Assembly (NCBI GenBank): GCA_001931875.2
Contig: MSJH02000520.1
Location: 1-64,000 of the forward strand
Reading direction: 5' to 3'
Length of the DNA: 64,000 nt
Origin: Byssochlamys sp. IMV 00236
Taxonomy: Eukaryota; Ascomycota; Eurotiomycetes; Eurotiales; Thermoascaceae
Each line of letters begins with the position of its first letter. Within the stretch, counting starts at the first letter, position 1. The notes under the pieces were generated by a model, which saw only the letters and a list, made by a program, of their open reading frames with translations, was not told the origin of the DNA and made no database searches. Both the position numbers and the translations under genes were made by a program. This document shows positions 10,754 through 22,207 of the stretch, one piece after another.

Positions 10754-12804
10754 CTACTTATCCACAACAGTATCCAACGCGACGACCGTTCCTGGCGCTG
10801 CACCCCGAAAAGATAGCGTGTAAACAGACGATGTAATTCTACTTTCTTTCGGTTCCTCGCGCCAGAAATCCTTCTTCCTATAAAATGGGCGCATAAAATC
10901 AGTATTTGCGATCTAAAAACAACCACGAAAACGCAGTATCAAAGAGCACTGACCCGCGAGCGAGGCGCACAATCCAAGCTGGAAGTATGCCACCGGGGAT
11001 CTTGTATGTCCATGGATCTTTCAGATGTCTGTTGGCAGGGGTGATGCGACCGCCTGAGACTTTATCAACGAGCCAAGTGAACGTATTAAGGATCACATAC
11101 GTGACGATGCCGGAGATGAGACCATATGCTATGGAATAAGTGAACGGCATTACGGCCAATGTCACAAATGCAGGAACGGCATCACCGAGGTATAACCAGT
11201 TGATCTCCGGGGCCGCTTTCGTCATCATGGAGCCGACGAGGACTAATGTGCAACCAGTGGCCCAGGGAGGGATGGAGGCGAAGATGGGCGCGAAGAATAC
11301 TGAGATAAAGAAGCAAAGGCCCGTTACCATGGCGGTTATACCTGTCATGCCGCCTTCGGAGATGCCAGCTCCAGATTCAACAAAGGCCGTTACGGGGGAT
11401 GAGCCGAACAAAGAACCGATCGAAATGCTGAACGCGTCCACAAGATACGCGACGGATGAACCTTCAAAGTCTTGTGTCTCTTGGTCGATCGCGCCCGCGA
11501 AGCGCGCCATTGAATATAGCGTACCTGTGCAGTCGAGGATGTCGACGTAGAGAAAAGTGATGAAAGCGAGTCCAAGCTGTCCGCTGACGCCGGCAAGGTC
11601 AAAATTCTGCGCGTTAAGTGTCTTCTCGATCCGATGAAAAGTGACGACCTTTTTGAAGAAGTCGAATGAATTGTCTCCTTCGGGTGTGTGAGGGAAATAA
11701 GTGATACTCGTATCGCGCGGCCACGAGATTATGGAAACGAGTAAAATTCCAGCAATGATGGCTCCTTTGATCCTGTACATCAGCAGGATACAGGTCAAGA
11801 TACCACCGCAAAAGATACCGATCCACAGAGTCGGATTGCGCATTTTGGCCCATGACGGACAGGTACCGTCTTCTAACATATCACTTTGCCTACAGCCAGC
11901 AATAGCGATAGGAGTACTCGTGTCGCCTGTAATGGCGCCAATGCCAGCGCTATACGTCAAGCCGATTAGAGCTTTAATTTGTTAGCCAACAGACTCATCA
12001 GGGTTGTTATTCCAAATACGCACAGAGATACAACCCGATTCCAACGCTTGATGCTAGCTTAATAGACCGTGGAATAGCCCTTGCGAGCCACTGACGCAAG
12101 CCCAAAATGGAGAGTCCAACGAAAACGAATCCTTCAAGAAAAACTGAGGTTAAAGCCAATCTGTATGGAACTGGTCCGGTTCCATGGAAACCGACGACGT
12201 TGTATGCGAAATAAGCATTCAATCCCACTATGAGAAGTTAGATCTTGGGGGTTCTCGTGAAGTAGCCCATGTTCTGTTAGACATACTTCCAGGTGCCAAA
12301 GCTATGGGCATATTGGCAAAGAGTCCCATAGAGAATGTAGATAGCGCAGCAATTGCGGCTGTTGCCGTGATGAGGTCTCGTCGGATCACGTTCAGACAAA
12401 GATTGTATTCGACGTCAGTTGCACACGTCGGGTCCTTCGTATCTGTGCAAACGCATGTGCCCCCTGAGTCTGTCAAGATTGTGGCATTAACCTAGAGAGG
12501 TATATTAATCGTCATGTTTGGTGGATTGTGGAATGATGTGGCCTGTTATCACATACCGAAATGATATATGCCATTGCGAAGAAGGTAGCAAGACCAGCAC
12601 GGATTTCCGTTGAGAAACGCGATCCTTTGCGCTCACGCCTCTGCAGAACATATGTGAGTATGGACATCCGGGATCATATATCAATGATACTGATAGTCAA
12701 TAGTTGGCATATGGACATACATGCCCTGACCTCTCCAACCTGAACCGACGGCCAAAGGCACTATCGGCCACGGCACGATCGAGTCGTTCAGTCCATTGAC
12801 CCAT
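10754..12804 (-). CDS. azgA: AzgA-like hypoxanthine/adenine/guanine:H+ symporter
   Basis: Plasma-membrane purine importer. Six exons (12721-12804, 12557-12640, 12287-12491, 12024-12227, 10954-11971, 10754-10877) joined by introns of 52-80 bases give 1719 bases, 572 residues, matching the family's length. N-terminus MGQWTERLDRAVADSAFGRR, then FFAMAYIISVNATILTDSGG and the TM segment APGMGLNAYFAYNVVG, which is only complete after splicing 3 (GGAA|GTATGT). Family signatures include LYVDILDCTGTLYSMARF (with acidic residues known in AzgA to contribute to transport) and FVESGAGISEGGMTGITAM. The last exon replaces a read-through frame and gives the typical KKDFWREEP tail. The extracellular loop TGGTC-like CVC segment is also present. 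Orientation: convergent with MTAP. Confidence 0.93.
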
Positions 12805-15301
12805 GGTTACGGTAGGCAATAGTGGACTTGTAACAACTCTGGAAATTAAGACATGAACAAAACCACAGCTGGGTGTGAACTCAATTCTCTAATGAAAAGA
12901 CAGGAAATGTAAGAGACAGGATTCCCAAGAACCGAGGCAGGTGAATGAGTGCCGGACTGGCTCTATATCATTCAAGCCACGGACAGTCGTTCCACAATGA
13001 TAGCCTAGAGCCCACATGGAAATGGCCGTTTTCAGAAATAAACGATCTGCACGTTTCCTTATCATCCGTCGAGTCAGCCACAAGGGCGTGCGAACATGCA
13101 AATAGAGTACCACCCTGTGCATCTGTGTGGGGTTACCATGTGCGCCTGTCAGCCCAAGCTGACTAGACTTGGGATGTATGGAAGACCGATGGAAGACCCC
13201 GTGCAAAGATAAGAAGGAATAAGATGGTAGCCTTGTTAACCCTGTCAGGGGTATCGCGTTAGGTTGTCGCACAGAGTAATCATTATTATACGTTCCAGCA
13301 TAGATCGAAAACTCTCAAAGCTTAGCATGTTGGCCAATCCGAACTCTCTCATAGGACCAAAGTTACGCACAGCAAGTGGCCTCATGAAAGACTCTAGAAA
13401 GGTATAGTTCTTTGACGGCTCGCGTGCTCACTCGATGCCGTAGAAGCCACTTTGGGAGATAGCTCGAGGGTCGATTTGCAACTCAAAGATCATCCGTCGG
13501 AGGGTTACACGGCATATTAGATGTTAGCGCAAGATGGAACCAGAAAAGCTGCAAAGAAAGTCCATGCGCCACTGCAGCCAGGACGATATGGAGATATGTA
13601 TCTTCCAGAGAGTATTACAGATAATGCCCCCCACGAATCCGGCAGTTCCTCCATATCCCAGACAGCCACATGGAGCCCTTGACCCTCCAGGAACGGTTCG
13701 TTCGACTAGATCAGTCAGAATACAGAGACTGGGCCTCGGTTGCATCGCGTCCTCGTGCATCATGACTACTAGAGCTAGACTGCACAACGCGTCGGCTTCC
13801 CGCACTATGAAAAAGAAAAAAAAAAAAGACCTCCCATGCGTAGATTAAGAAGATCATTGATTTTTGTGCGTCCAATCCAAGCCCAAGCCAAGTTCAAGAT
13901 GAGATAGGGATAGAACGAAGATGAGTGCTGGATTTGCGTTGGTATGTCCTTGCGGTGGCGGAAATCACCGATAGTTGATATAGGGCGCTTCCGAAGGAAC
14001 AACTCGTTGACGCCAGTCTCCGGCTGCAGTACTTAGATGGACAATTATGATTATGATCACAGCGCAGAGAATCTGATGGTCACAATCTTATCTAAAGTTC
14101 GAAGCTGAATTCCATTCCAGAGGTTTCGCAGATATCATTCCTATTACCTGAATAAAAGCAAACCGGAGCTCGCCGTCTTCCAAGGCAAGAAAGAGCCTTC
14201 ATCGACGCCACAGCGCTTTGTTATCTTTACCATACAGCCAACAAGCAAAGTCGCTGGGAATACGTAGAAGGGTTACTATTCCGTATGTTGCTCTCGAGGT
14301 TTCGTTGTCGATCTGGCCGCGATAGGTATTTACTACCGTTTAGATCCCAGGGTTGTTGATAGTGACACGGGAAAAATTGATTTCTGCAAAATAATAGATC
14401 AATTATTTTTCTGGAGTAGGACAGTATGTCCCACCTTTTATGCCACTAGTCATAGCCAGCAAAAGCTTGACTTGGTCGTTAACCGGGCAGGTGTATGGAG
14501 TAGCTGCTGTAGTTAGGTTAGTTAATATTCACTTTCGACAGTTACCTTTCGCAACATCGATTGCCTATCAGACACAATACTCGACACTAAAGCTCGCTTT
14601 CATGTCTTGCAGGAATCCAGTCGTGTGTAACGACGTACGTATGGTACGATAATTCTACTTCCTTGGGTGTCTCTGAGAGTGCGAGGGGGGCGGATACGAC
14701 CTGGGGGCTGCAGATCGTTCTGCAACTTTCTGTGATCGACAGGGCTAATGATCAGGGATAGGGTTACGGAGTACTTTAGATATCTACGCTTATGGTTGGA
14801 CGACTGATTTCTCGTACTTGATTGTTGGCACTAGTTGATATATTATTAAAGACGACTGCATGGTTGAAACATCCAGGAGCAGCAGACATCATCTAATACT
14901 CAATGTGCATTTTCCTGACTAAAGAAGTTCTCAAAAGCTTTCTTACAACTAGCCCTAGCTATAGACCAGCTTATTTTGATGCCTCCCGTAGCCAGTATCC
15001 AGACAGATAACCAACGAAATAGGTATGGACAGGACAGAATTGAATGGGATGCCAAACAGTGGCGAAGACTCAACAAACGAAAAAGCGCAGAATGGCAAAA
15101 AGGAAATCGCCAAGGGAAGGCACGGCATGCTTAAATGATGCAGCAAACGCTCGACAAAAACATGAATGAGAAGAGTACCAATAAAAAGACAAAACGACTG
15201 AAATGATCTATGCTGTTAAAGAGTAACATGAACGAAACGAATGTACTAAACATAGGGACACTAGTCCGATCCCAAGTCCCACGCTATATAAACCACATCC
15301 A
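12805..15301. other. 2.5 kb without recognisable gene
   Basis: Upstream of the permease gene and downstream of efr3. Open frames such as 12889-13272 (-) and 13534-13848 (+) show no family features, codon pattern or splice partners I can support. Nothing else seen. Confidence 0.5.
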
Positions 15302-18300
15302 TTAATAAGGCGGTCGTCCTATCCTGCCAACTGTCCCTCGACTAATGCTGTAGTTCCCGCTATCACGGTTTGCGACAGGTGATTTGACCTCGGAGCTCAA
15401 GGGACGAGTCGGTCCGGGACCAAGGGGCTTGCCATTGTACTGCCTGTCTTCCTTGCGGCCGTTACGAGGAAGTACGATGTCCAACAGCTCCTCAACTTCA
15501 GCGCGTTGTTCGGCACTTGTAGTCAGTTCCGAATCATCATCGACATTGGGCAAAATACCCGATTCCTGATGATGATTCTCGTAGTTGGCATTGCCCGCGA
15601 CAGATGATAGACCGGTACTGGACCTTGTCTTCTGCTTATTCAAGGATGGACGCTGGTGGGATGAGGCTGAAGTATCAGAGCGACCTTTGGATGAAGCTCT
15701 TGTGCCGAAAGATGGAGCCGTCGATGGGCGGTTGGAATCGGGGTACCCGCCAGGAATAGCCAGGTTCGGGGGCAGTGGAGGAACAGGTGGAATACCATCG
15801 GAGGTATACCGATTCGTAGGTAGCGAGTTATCCCGTCGACTGTGATCCAAATGTCCAATGTTTGTTGCATAAGCTCGTGGGGTCTCTGTTCCCTCCCTCT
15901 CAGACCTGAAGCTTCCTTCTCTCAGAGATTGTGGTCTGCTAGGACGTCGCTCGCCCATATCTGAAGTAGAAAAGGTACCGCTAACCATGCTCTCGCTGCT
16001 GGAGCTCTTACCACTGCTGCTAGACAAATCAAGGCGTCCGCGCAAAGGACTGGAGCGCCGGACATTGCCATTACTGGTGACAGATAGAGCGCGCCTCAGA
16101 TCGTTGACACGGAGTGTAGAGTCTCTGCTGGAGCCAGTGGCGGGCGTATGCAGCCCTTCCGGAAAACTGGTACGTCGCTCATCTGTTATACCACCGGCAG
16201 CCTCTGGGCTATATGTTGCGGAAGTATGACCATGGTGCACAGAAGTGTGCGAGCCTGTGCCAGTGATGGAGATATTTGCTACACCATTGGTGTAGAGATG
16301 GCTACGACCACCGAGTGTTCCCGTCTTGGAACCACTGATTGACAGCGTAGTCGCGCTCTCTTTTTCCACATTGGCCAGACAAGCTTCTTTTGACCATTGC
16401 GAAAGCATTTCTTCTTTGACGTCAGAAGCAAGCAGGTCTTGATCCGGCCGCTTTGCGGCAGATGCTCGTGATGGAGAGGCACCAGATGACAGTCCAGGCG
16501 TACTGGGTGGACTATGCGGAGAAGACAGAATGGCTTCGTTATAGGCGTTTTCGACATGGCGAACGAGGTCTTCGACACCCGTGAAAGGGAGCAAGGAGCC
16601 CGCAACTTCAGGGTATTCGCTACCTGCTCCATTGGCCGTGCCAGGAGAGATATGGTCAGGTGAAAGCGGAGGAAGCTTGACTCCATCAAGCCAGAGACCC
16701 AACTTCTGCCTCTTGGATATTTCTCGGTGAACGTCGTGACCGATCTTAGATGAGTCGAAGTTCAGATATTCGCACAAGGCCCACAGGTAGCCGTAAACAA
16801 GGCTGCCCACGTTGACTTTGGCGGCCGGAGAATTCAAGGCCTGAGATGTCGACATGTCATCCTGGAGCCGTAAAATCATGGGTAAACCGAACCTCACAGC
16901 GTTGACACCAAGGTTCTGGATGAGCCCAGACAAAAGTAGGTGCAATAGAAGGATGTCGCTTCTCATTGTTCCATAGTCAAGAGAATTTTCGTACACTGCA
17001 AGATGGAGCAACTGGAGGAAATTCGTCCGCGAGGTAGTGGGCACCTTTTCGCGATACGACGCTGCTGACACAACTCGCTTCGAAGACCTGTCAGCGTTAT
17101 CAGACATATCGTATCTGGAGCGAACCCTTGGAAGTCTTTTCGGTTCGCTTTTGATCCTCAGATCGCGCTTGCTGGTCTCCAGCTGAAGCCATGTGACGAC
17201 AGCATCCACATATGCACTACGAACATCACTTTCAGGATCACGAAGCAGCCATTCCGTACCCTCCCAGACCTCTATTCCGACCTTGTTTCGCGATTCGACA
17301 CCAGCTGTGGCGGCTGGGTTTCTTACATTCGCGACGACTAGGATGTTTTTAACAGCTTTCAGAGCGGTTACCCTGGCAGCCGGGAACGAGAAGAACGCGT
17401 TTGTGGTCGGATCCTCTTGTGAACCCGGAGAGTTGGCAATCGTCGTGACTGCTTCGGATGGGTCTTCCACAGCGGAAGCAGCGGACATCCCGAGGGTGGA
17501 AGACGGCTTGAGACGTGTGAGAATCGCCCGAATCATGTCTGAGACTTGATTTCCGTAGTATATATGCGTCACAAGATCACCGATGCATTCTTGCAGTTTG
17601 GTTAGCAACGCCTCTCTAATAGGAGACAGAGCTTGACTCGATCTAGTAGCAGCGACAGTTTCAGCGCCCTCTGATCGTCCCTTCTGCGCAGCTGATGATG
17701 GGGGCGTCTGCACTTGAAGTAGACGCAGGATACTCTTGACGAGTCCCTGGAGTACATCAATGACAGAGAGACCGATCATATTGACAGGGGACTTCAGAAG
17801 CCAGTCGACCATGGACGCTAGCGTCAGTTGCTGATTCAGTTTATCTTCTGCCGCTGGCATGTCGACCAGCATCTCCATAGCGGAAACCAAGATGATAAAG
17901 CGGTCTTGCACAGGACACCACTTGGCGATAAGTTCGATAAGGGACGTAGCCCAGTTGCCGTCTAGATCTCTGACTGCAGCCTCCTCTTTTGGAGAGTTCT
18001 GCCGAAGGTTCGTAGTCATGATAAACCGCAAGACTAGATTTGTCGCAATGCGTATCTGGCCCTTGTTGCTCCCGGATAAAAATATACGCTCAAGACATCG
18101 CAAGGCAAGAACGCGCACCGCAACCTCGGCTGCTTTGTCTGCATCTGCAGCGGTCCCTGATGCTGTAACTGGGTCGCCATCAGCTGTATCCACAGTCTGC
18201 ACAGTCGCAGAGCTCATCCTCCGGCGGCCCGCCTGTTCCCGTTCGGTCTTTTCGAGGTCATCGGCCTTCGTTTGAATTGAGACGAGAACATCCTCCCCTC

Positions 18301-19023
18301 CAGAGTACAGATTGCTTAGGATGACTGGGACGACTATCTCCAGCTGCGTCCCGCCATCTGTAGCCAATGCTTCTGAACCGACGACGCTCTTGATTGCCTG
18401 CAGACCTGCATTTCTCCAACGTATAGCTAGCGGGGTGCTCAGCGGCGTTTTTGTATGCGCCGAAGGATCCGGTGATGCAAAGGCCGCATATGTACGAACG
18501 ATATTATGATATTGGGTCGCGTACTCGTGTTCCGCTGATAAGGTAGCAATATCCTGGTGGCGACAAAACATGTCAAATGTCGGGATTGTCTCTTCCACCA
18601 TTGATATGTCATTTGAGCGGAGAACTGTCTCGATGACCGTCAGGACTGATCGTGCATATAGTGACAAGTCGCGAGGTGTCTTTTCGATAAGCGCCGTTAG
18701 GATCTGGAGGGTGACCTGGACATTGCTATAGAGCAATTGATTAGACGATTAGCGAATTGCGCAAGACGAGTCACTGCCACGGCTATGACAAGAAGTAATG
18801 CTACTCACCCAATCTTGCTTCTCCAGACGTCCCTAGCGGTTCTCTTCTCCAGAAAGGCACCCACTTTCTGGAGCTTGCTGCGACGCGTACTGGCATAGTA
18901 AAGAAGGTAGGAAAGTTCGCTCGAATTGGGTTTTACTTCTTGAACGCCCTTCTGATAGCGTGGGTAACACTTCAAGATCAAGACCTGGTGTTTCGGTCGA
19001 CATGACTGCCGTACGGAATTCAT
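15302..19023 (-). CDS. efr3: Efr3-like plasma-membrane scaffold of PI4-kinase (Stt4) complex
   Basis: Efr3 is a palmitoylated or lipid-bound peripheral protein that recruits phosphatidylinositol 4-kinase III alpha with Ypp1/TTC7 to the inner plasma membrane. Exon 1 (18809-19023) encodes MNSVRQSCRPKHQVLILKCY, an N-terminus with a Cys and a basic stretch as in Efr3 proteins, followed by SSELSYLLYYASTRRSKL and VGAFLEKRTARDVWR. An 83-base intron (18726-18808, GTGAGT...CTATAG) joins KIG to NVQVTLQILTALIEKTPRDL in exon 2 (15302-18725). Total 1212 residues. The first two thirds are helical (HEAT/ARM-like); residues after about 800 are low-complexity and Ser/Pro-rich (for example PPVPPLPPNLAIPGG), as in other Pezizomycotina Efr3. 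The long open frame alone would miss the diagnostic N-terminus. Confidence 0.9.
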
Positions 19024-20142
19024 TTGAGCTGCGGGCGCCGCACTGGAGCGCTGGTCGCAAAGGGTAGTTCGAAAAAAAAAAAAAAGAAAACAAAGAAAGA
19101 AGAATGAGCGACTTTCGACGATGCTGTCAACCGTACAGGCAATTCTCCAACAAAAGACAAAGAACAGTGATTAGGATATTATTATCTGATTTCGAGCATG
19201 CAGTGGGAGAGGAGCACAGATTAGATGCCGTCGAGGGGAGAGCGGTGGAGACTATGTTGGCAGTGCTGCGTCTGCAGCGACAATCTCCGAGTGTTCATGA
19301 ATGAGAGACTAGAGCCATCCGTTTTCCTGACTCCAGGCGCAGCCGGGATCTCCTCAGAGAAAGGTGGGTGATGACATATAGGACACGGAGGAAAACAAGG
19401 AGAATCTCGCAAGCCTCAGCCAGGTACGGAGTTGACAGACGGCGGCGTTGGTAGCGCCTGATCGGGCGATTTCTGCTCACCCCGTGCGCCGTGCCAAGGC
19501 TGATTTGATGTCCAGCCCGTCTTTCGAGTCTGGCAAGGGGATGCTTATTATTATTATATATAGTAGTTATACTACGGCTCTATGCTAATTAATATTGATA
19601 GGCGGAAAGGACATCTACAATCGCATTGATTGTTCATCTATGAATTCGCCAGGTTGCCTAACTATTATCCTTTCCGTCGTAGTAATTGCATCAGCACCAT
19701 GTACCCAGCTGTACTTTGGCTGACGCGGCCCCATCAATATCTTCTGAATTCTATCCCAACATCACGGCGACATTGATATTTATTTCCCTCAAGACATGGG
19801 CCTTGATCATCCACTTTGCTTGGAGGATTACTACCGTTATCCTTCATAACCCGGAAACCCGGGGGGTCACATGAATTGCGTCCTGCCGATCTCCTCGGTC
19901 GCACGTGCCGTCCTCGTTGAGGCCCGAAACGCCTGTATGTTGTTCCTTCGTCGATTATCGAGGTGCGCCGGCCCAGAAAGAGGGGATTTCTCCGCTGTTC
20001 CCGGACGACCTAGGATATCAGATCGCCTGTTGGGATTCTCTCCCCGCGGATGTATGTGTATGTCAAGCCACTTGCAGCGTAAAAATCGGGGTTGGGTGCG
20101 GATCTTGCTGGAAGAAGCCCCAACTGCTTCGCACCGAGCCCT
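19024..20142. other. intergenic region between efr3 and med31
   Basis: Upstream of efr3 and downstream of med31. Contains an A-rich tract at 19073-19092 close to the efr3 start. The open frame 19871-20356 (+) is largely antisense to med31. No gene called. Confidence 0.55.
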
Positions 20143-20619
20143 TCACGTCTTGATCCCGTTCTTGATCTCTGGCTGCGCCTCCGCATCTTCCTTCCCTTGC
20201 TCAAGGTCTGCGCCTGTAGTCCCAACGTTTTGGCTAGCTGGAGCTCCTTCAATGCCCATACCCAAGAGTCCCTCGATAACCTGGGGCCGGATGATATCGC
20301 GACGGAAAGCTTCTTCCTGTAGCAGTCGTAGAGCGCGCAGCGTGGCTCCAGGATGAGTCAGGAACTGCGCATATTCCGGTGTCTTCCAGTAGGAGTAGAG
20401 GTAGGCTAGGTATGCAGCGAAGGCTTGAGCGTCCGGCGAGGCAGTCCCGTCCGCATCGTTTTCGTTGTTCGTATTATCCCCTGCAGTCGAGGTACCGAGG
20501 AGTTTCGGGTAATTGACTGCCAGATGAGAGAGATAGTGCGGATTTGCGAGGGAGAGTACGAATTCGAGCTCGAGAGTGAAGCGGGGGTTCGTGAGAGTGG
20601 GAGGAGGTGGTTGTTCCAT
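20143..20619 (-). CDS. med31: Mediator complex subunit 31 (Soh1)
   Basis: Middle-module subunit of Mediator, bridging activators and RNA polymerase II in the nucleus. Single exon, 158 residues, ATG at 20619. The conserved core is clear: [20 protein letters not shown] (residues 13-32), LAVNYPKLL, then [20 protein letters not shown] near 69-88 and [19 protein letters not shown] near 90-108, followed by a variable acidic tail. A Thr/Asn/Asp-rich insertion of about 25 residues ([16 protein letters not shown]) separates the two conserved halves, longer than the minimal family form; such inserts are common in Eurotiales proteins. Confidence 0.94.
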   Translation of the reverse strand: MEQPPPPTLTNPRFTLELEFVLSLANPHYLSHLAVNYPKLLGTSTAGDNTNNENDADGTASPDAQAFAAYLAYLYSYWKTPEYAQFLTHPGATLRALRLLQEEAFRRDIIRPQVIEGLLGMGIEGAPASQNVGTTGADLEQGKEDAEAQPEIKNGIKT

Positions 20620-21480
20620 TATGAGTAGAAGTCTGGGTGGAAGGACGAAGCTATGTCGTGAAGGAGGGACAAGCTTCTCTTATCGATCGATTGGCCAAGG
20701 CGACGGAATTAGAATCCCTGCGATCACGAAGAGCGTTGTGTCGACGTCGAGTTTTTGGGCTGGACTTCAAGTTGAAAGAAGAAGCTTGGAGGAAGCGACA
20801 AGGTAGGTATCCATCACCTGCGTGGACATGGGCTTGGTCTTGGTTGGGTAAAGCTCGCGACCGAAGCTGCGCTTTTGGTCATCAAGATCCATAACTACAT
20901 TAACTAGACTAGCGAATAGTTATTCTCTTTCCTGGAAGGTCTTCGAGGACCAAATTCACACCATTTGCTATTGCTGACTTCTTCCACCTCAGTGTCTCAC
21001 ATCAGAAGGCGATATACCACAAAAGCCCCGCGGTATTGCGCGTTAACAATGGGAATATCGGGCAGCTGGGTTCCGTCAATCCTAGTCATTTCGCAGTTAC
21101 AGAGGACTGGCTAGACCAGCAATCGCATGATCAATGTCAAGCTTGATCGTTAACGATTTGCGCAAATAACTTCCACGCATTCTGTGCTGTTTCTGGGTGA
21201 TTAAAGGGTGGGGGGAAAGCGTTTGTTCCTGTAAATGGCGAATCTTGTCTACTCGCAGGCATATTGTTCTCGTTGGATATAATTTGCGAGTCGACGACAA
21301 CATGCGAACGATCGCATGATATCCCGTCCTGTACATTGCTATACCAGTGATTGTATCAAAAGCAGACCGTCCGCTGATTCAATATATATTCCTTTGGTCA
21401 TGATACCCGACATCATACAATATCTTTACCGTGTCTCTCGCGAGATGCTCGCAGAGACATCATTCCGGGGGGCATTTAGT
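20620..21480. other. intergenic region
   Basis: Upstream of med31, up to the MITE. No gene, RNA or repeat recognised. Confidence 0.55.
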
Positions 21481-21482
21481 TA

Positions 21483-22205
21483 TCCCCTCAGCAAACAAAA
21501 TGGGACGTTCTGTTAGCGCGGGTAGTGGGTCAGGTTTCTGTCACATGATCCACGTGATCTTATAGTTAAAGGGCCCTAACGTTTAGTGAGGGATAGGCTC
21601 TAGATTAGTTAAGATACCACTAAATCAGTAGCTAAGAGGCTCCCTAAGGTTTTACGCTAATTTCCCCCCTTATTCTACAGGGCACTACACCGCATTCTCG
21701 GCACCCTATATTAGGGCTTTAACCGCTTAAACGCTTGCCAAGGATGCCTAAAGGCACCCCGAAAAGCGCCCCTAGATTAGTTAAATAGGCACCGAGTATT
21801 TACGGCTTATAGGCTATACATACTTAAAGGGTCCTTGAGCAATAAGCTTTAGTATACCTAACTTCCTATGTATGCTTTAAGGCACTTAGTTAAAGAATGT
21901 TAGGCTTACTTATTAAAGGGCTTCGTAAAACTTTAAGCAGTAATGCTTAATATTAGTGCTAAAGGGAATTATAATTAGGCTTAAAGTCTAGGTAGCTTTA
22001 GGGATAAGTTATAGAGGCTCCTAGGCTGTAAGTTCTAGATTAGTTAAAGATTGCGCTTAAACGAATAGTTAAAATAGGGGCTAGCACGCCTAAAGTTTAG
22101 GTAAAGGCCTAGGCGGTCTGTGCCTCGGCCACGTGATTACCAAGCCGCACTAAATTTTAGCCCGACTTCCCAAATAGGAACGTCCCTCACTGTTTGCTGA
22201 GGGGA
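21483..22205. mobile_element. 723-bp MITE-like DNA transposon with TIRs and TA target duplication
   Basis: Left end (21483-21510) starts TCCCCTCAGCAAACA and the right end (22178-22205) is its inverse; over 28 bases the arms agree at 24 positions, with the four differences contiguous. Both ends are flanked by TA (21481-21482 and 22206-22207), the target preference of Tc1/mariner-pogo elements. Internally there is no long open frame. The 13-mer ctagattagttaa occurs three times (21600-21612, 21772-21784, 22035-22047), and the ends carry CACGTGAT motifs (about 21551 and 22131). The interior is strikingly rich in TA steps (TTA, TAA, CTA, TAG), which is consistent with RIP-like decay. A non-autonomous element moved by a transposase elsewhere is the simplest reading. 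Confidence 0.8.
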
Positions 22206-22207
22206 TA

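Noticed and set aside
11140..11550. 136-codon (+) frame
   Set aside because: Antisense to the AzgA-like gene.
12889..13848. 127-codon (-) and 104-codon (+) frames in the 12.8-15.3 kb region
   Set aside because: No recognisable motif, no splice partners, overlapping opposite-strand frames of equal quality.
17859..18275. 138-codon (+) frame
   Set aside because: Antisense to efr3.
19871..20356. 161-codon (+) frame
   Set aside because: Mostly antisense to med31.
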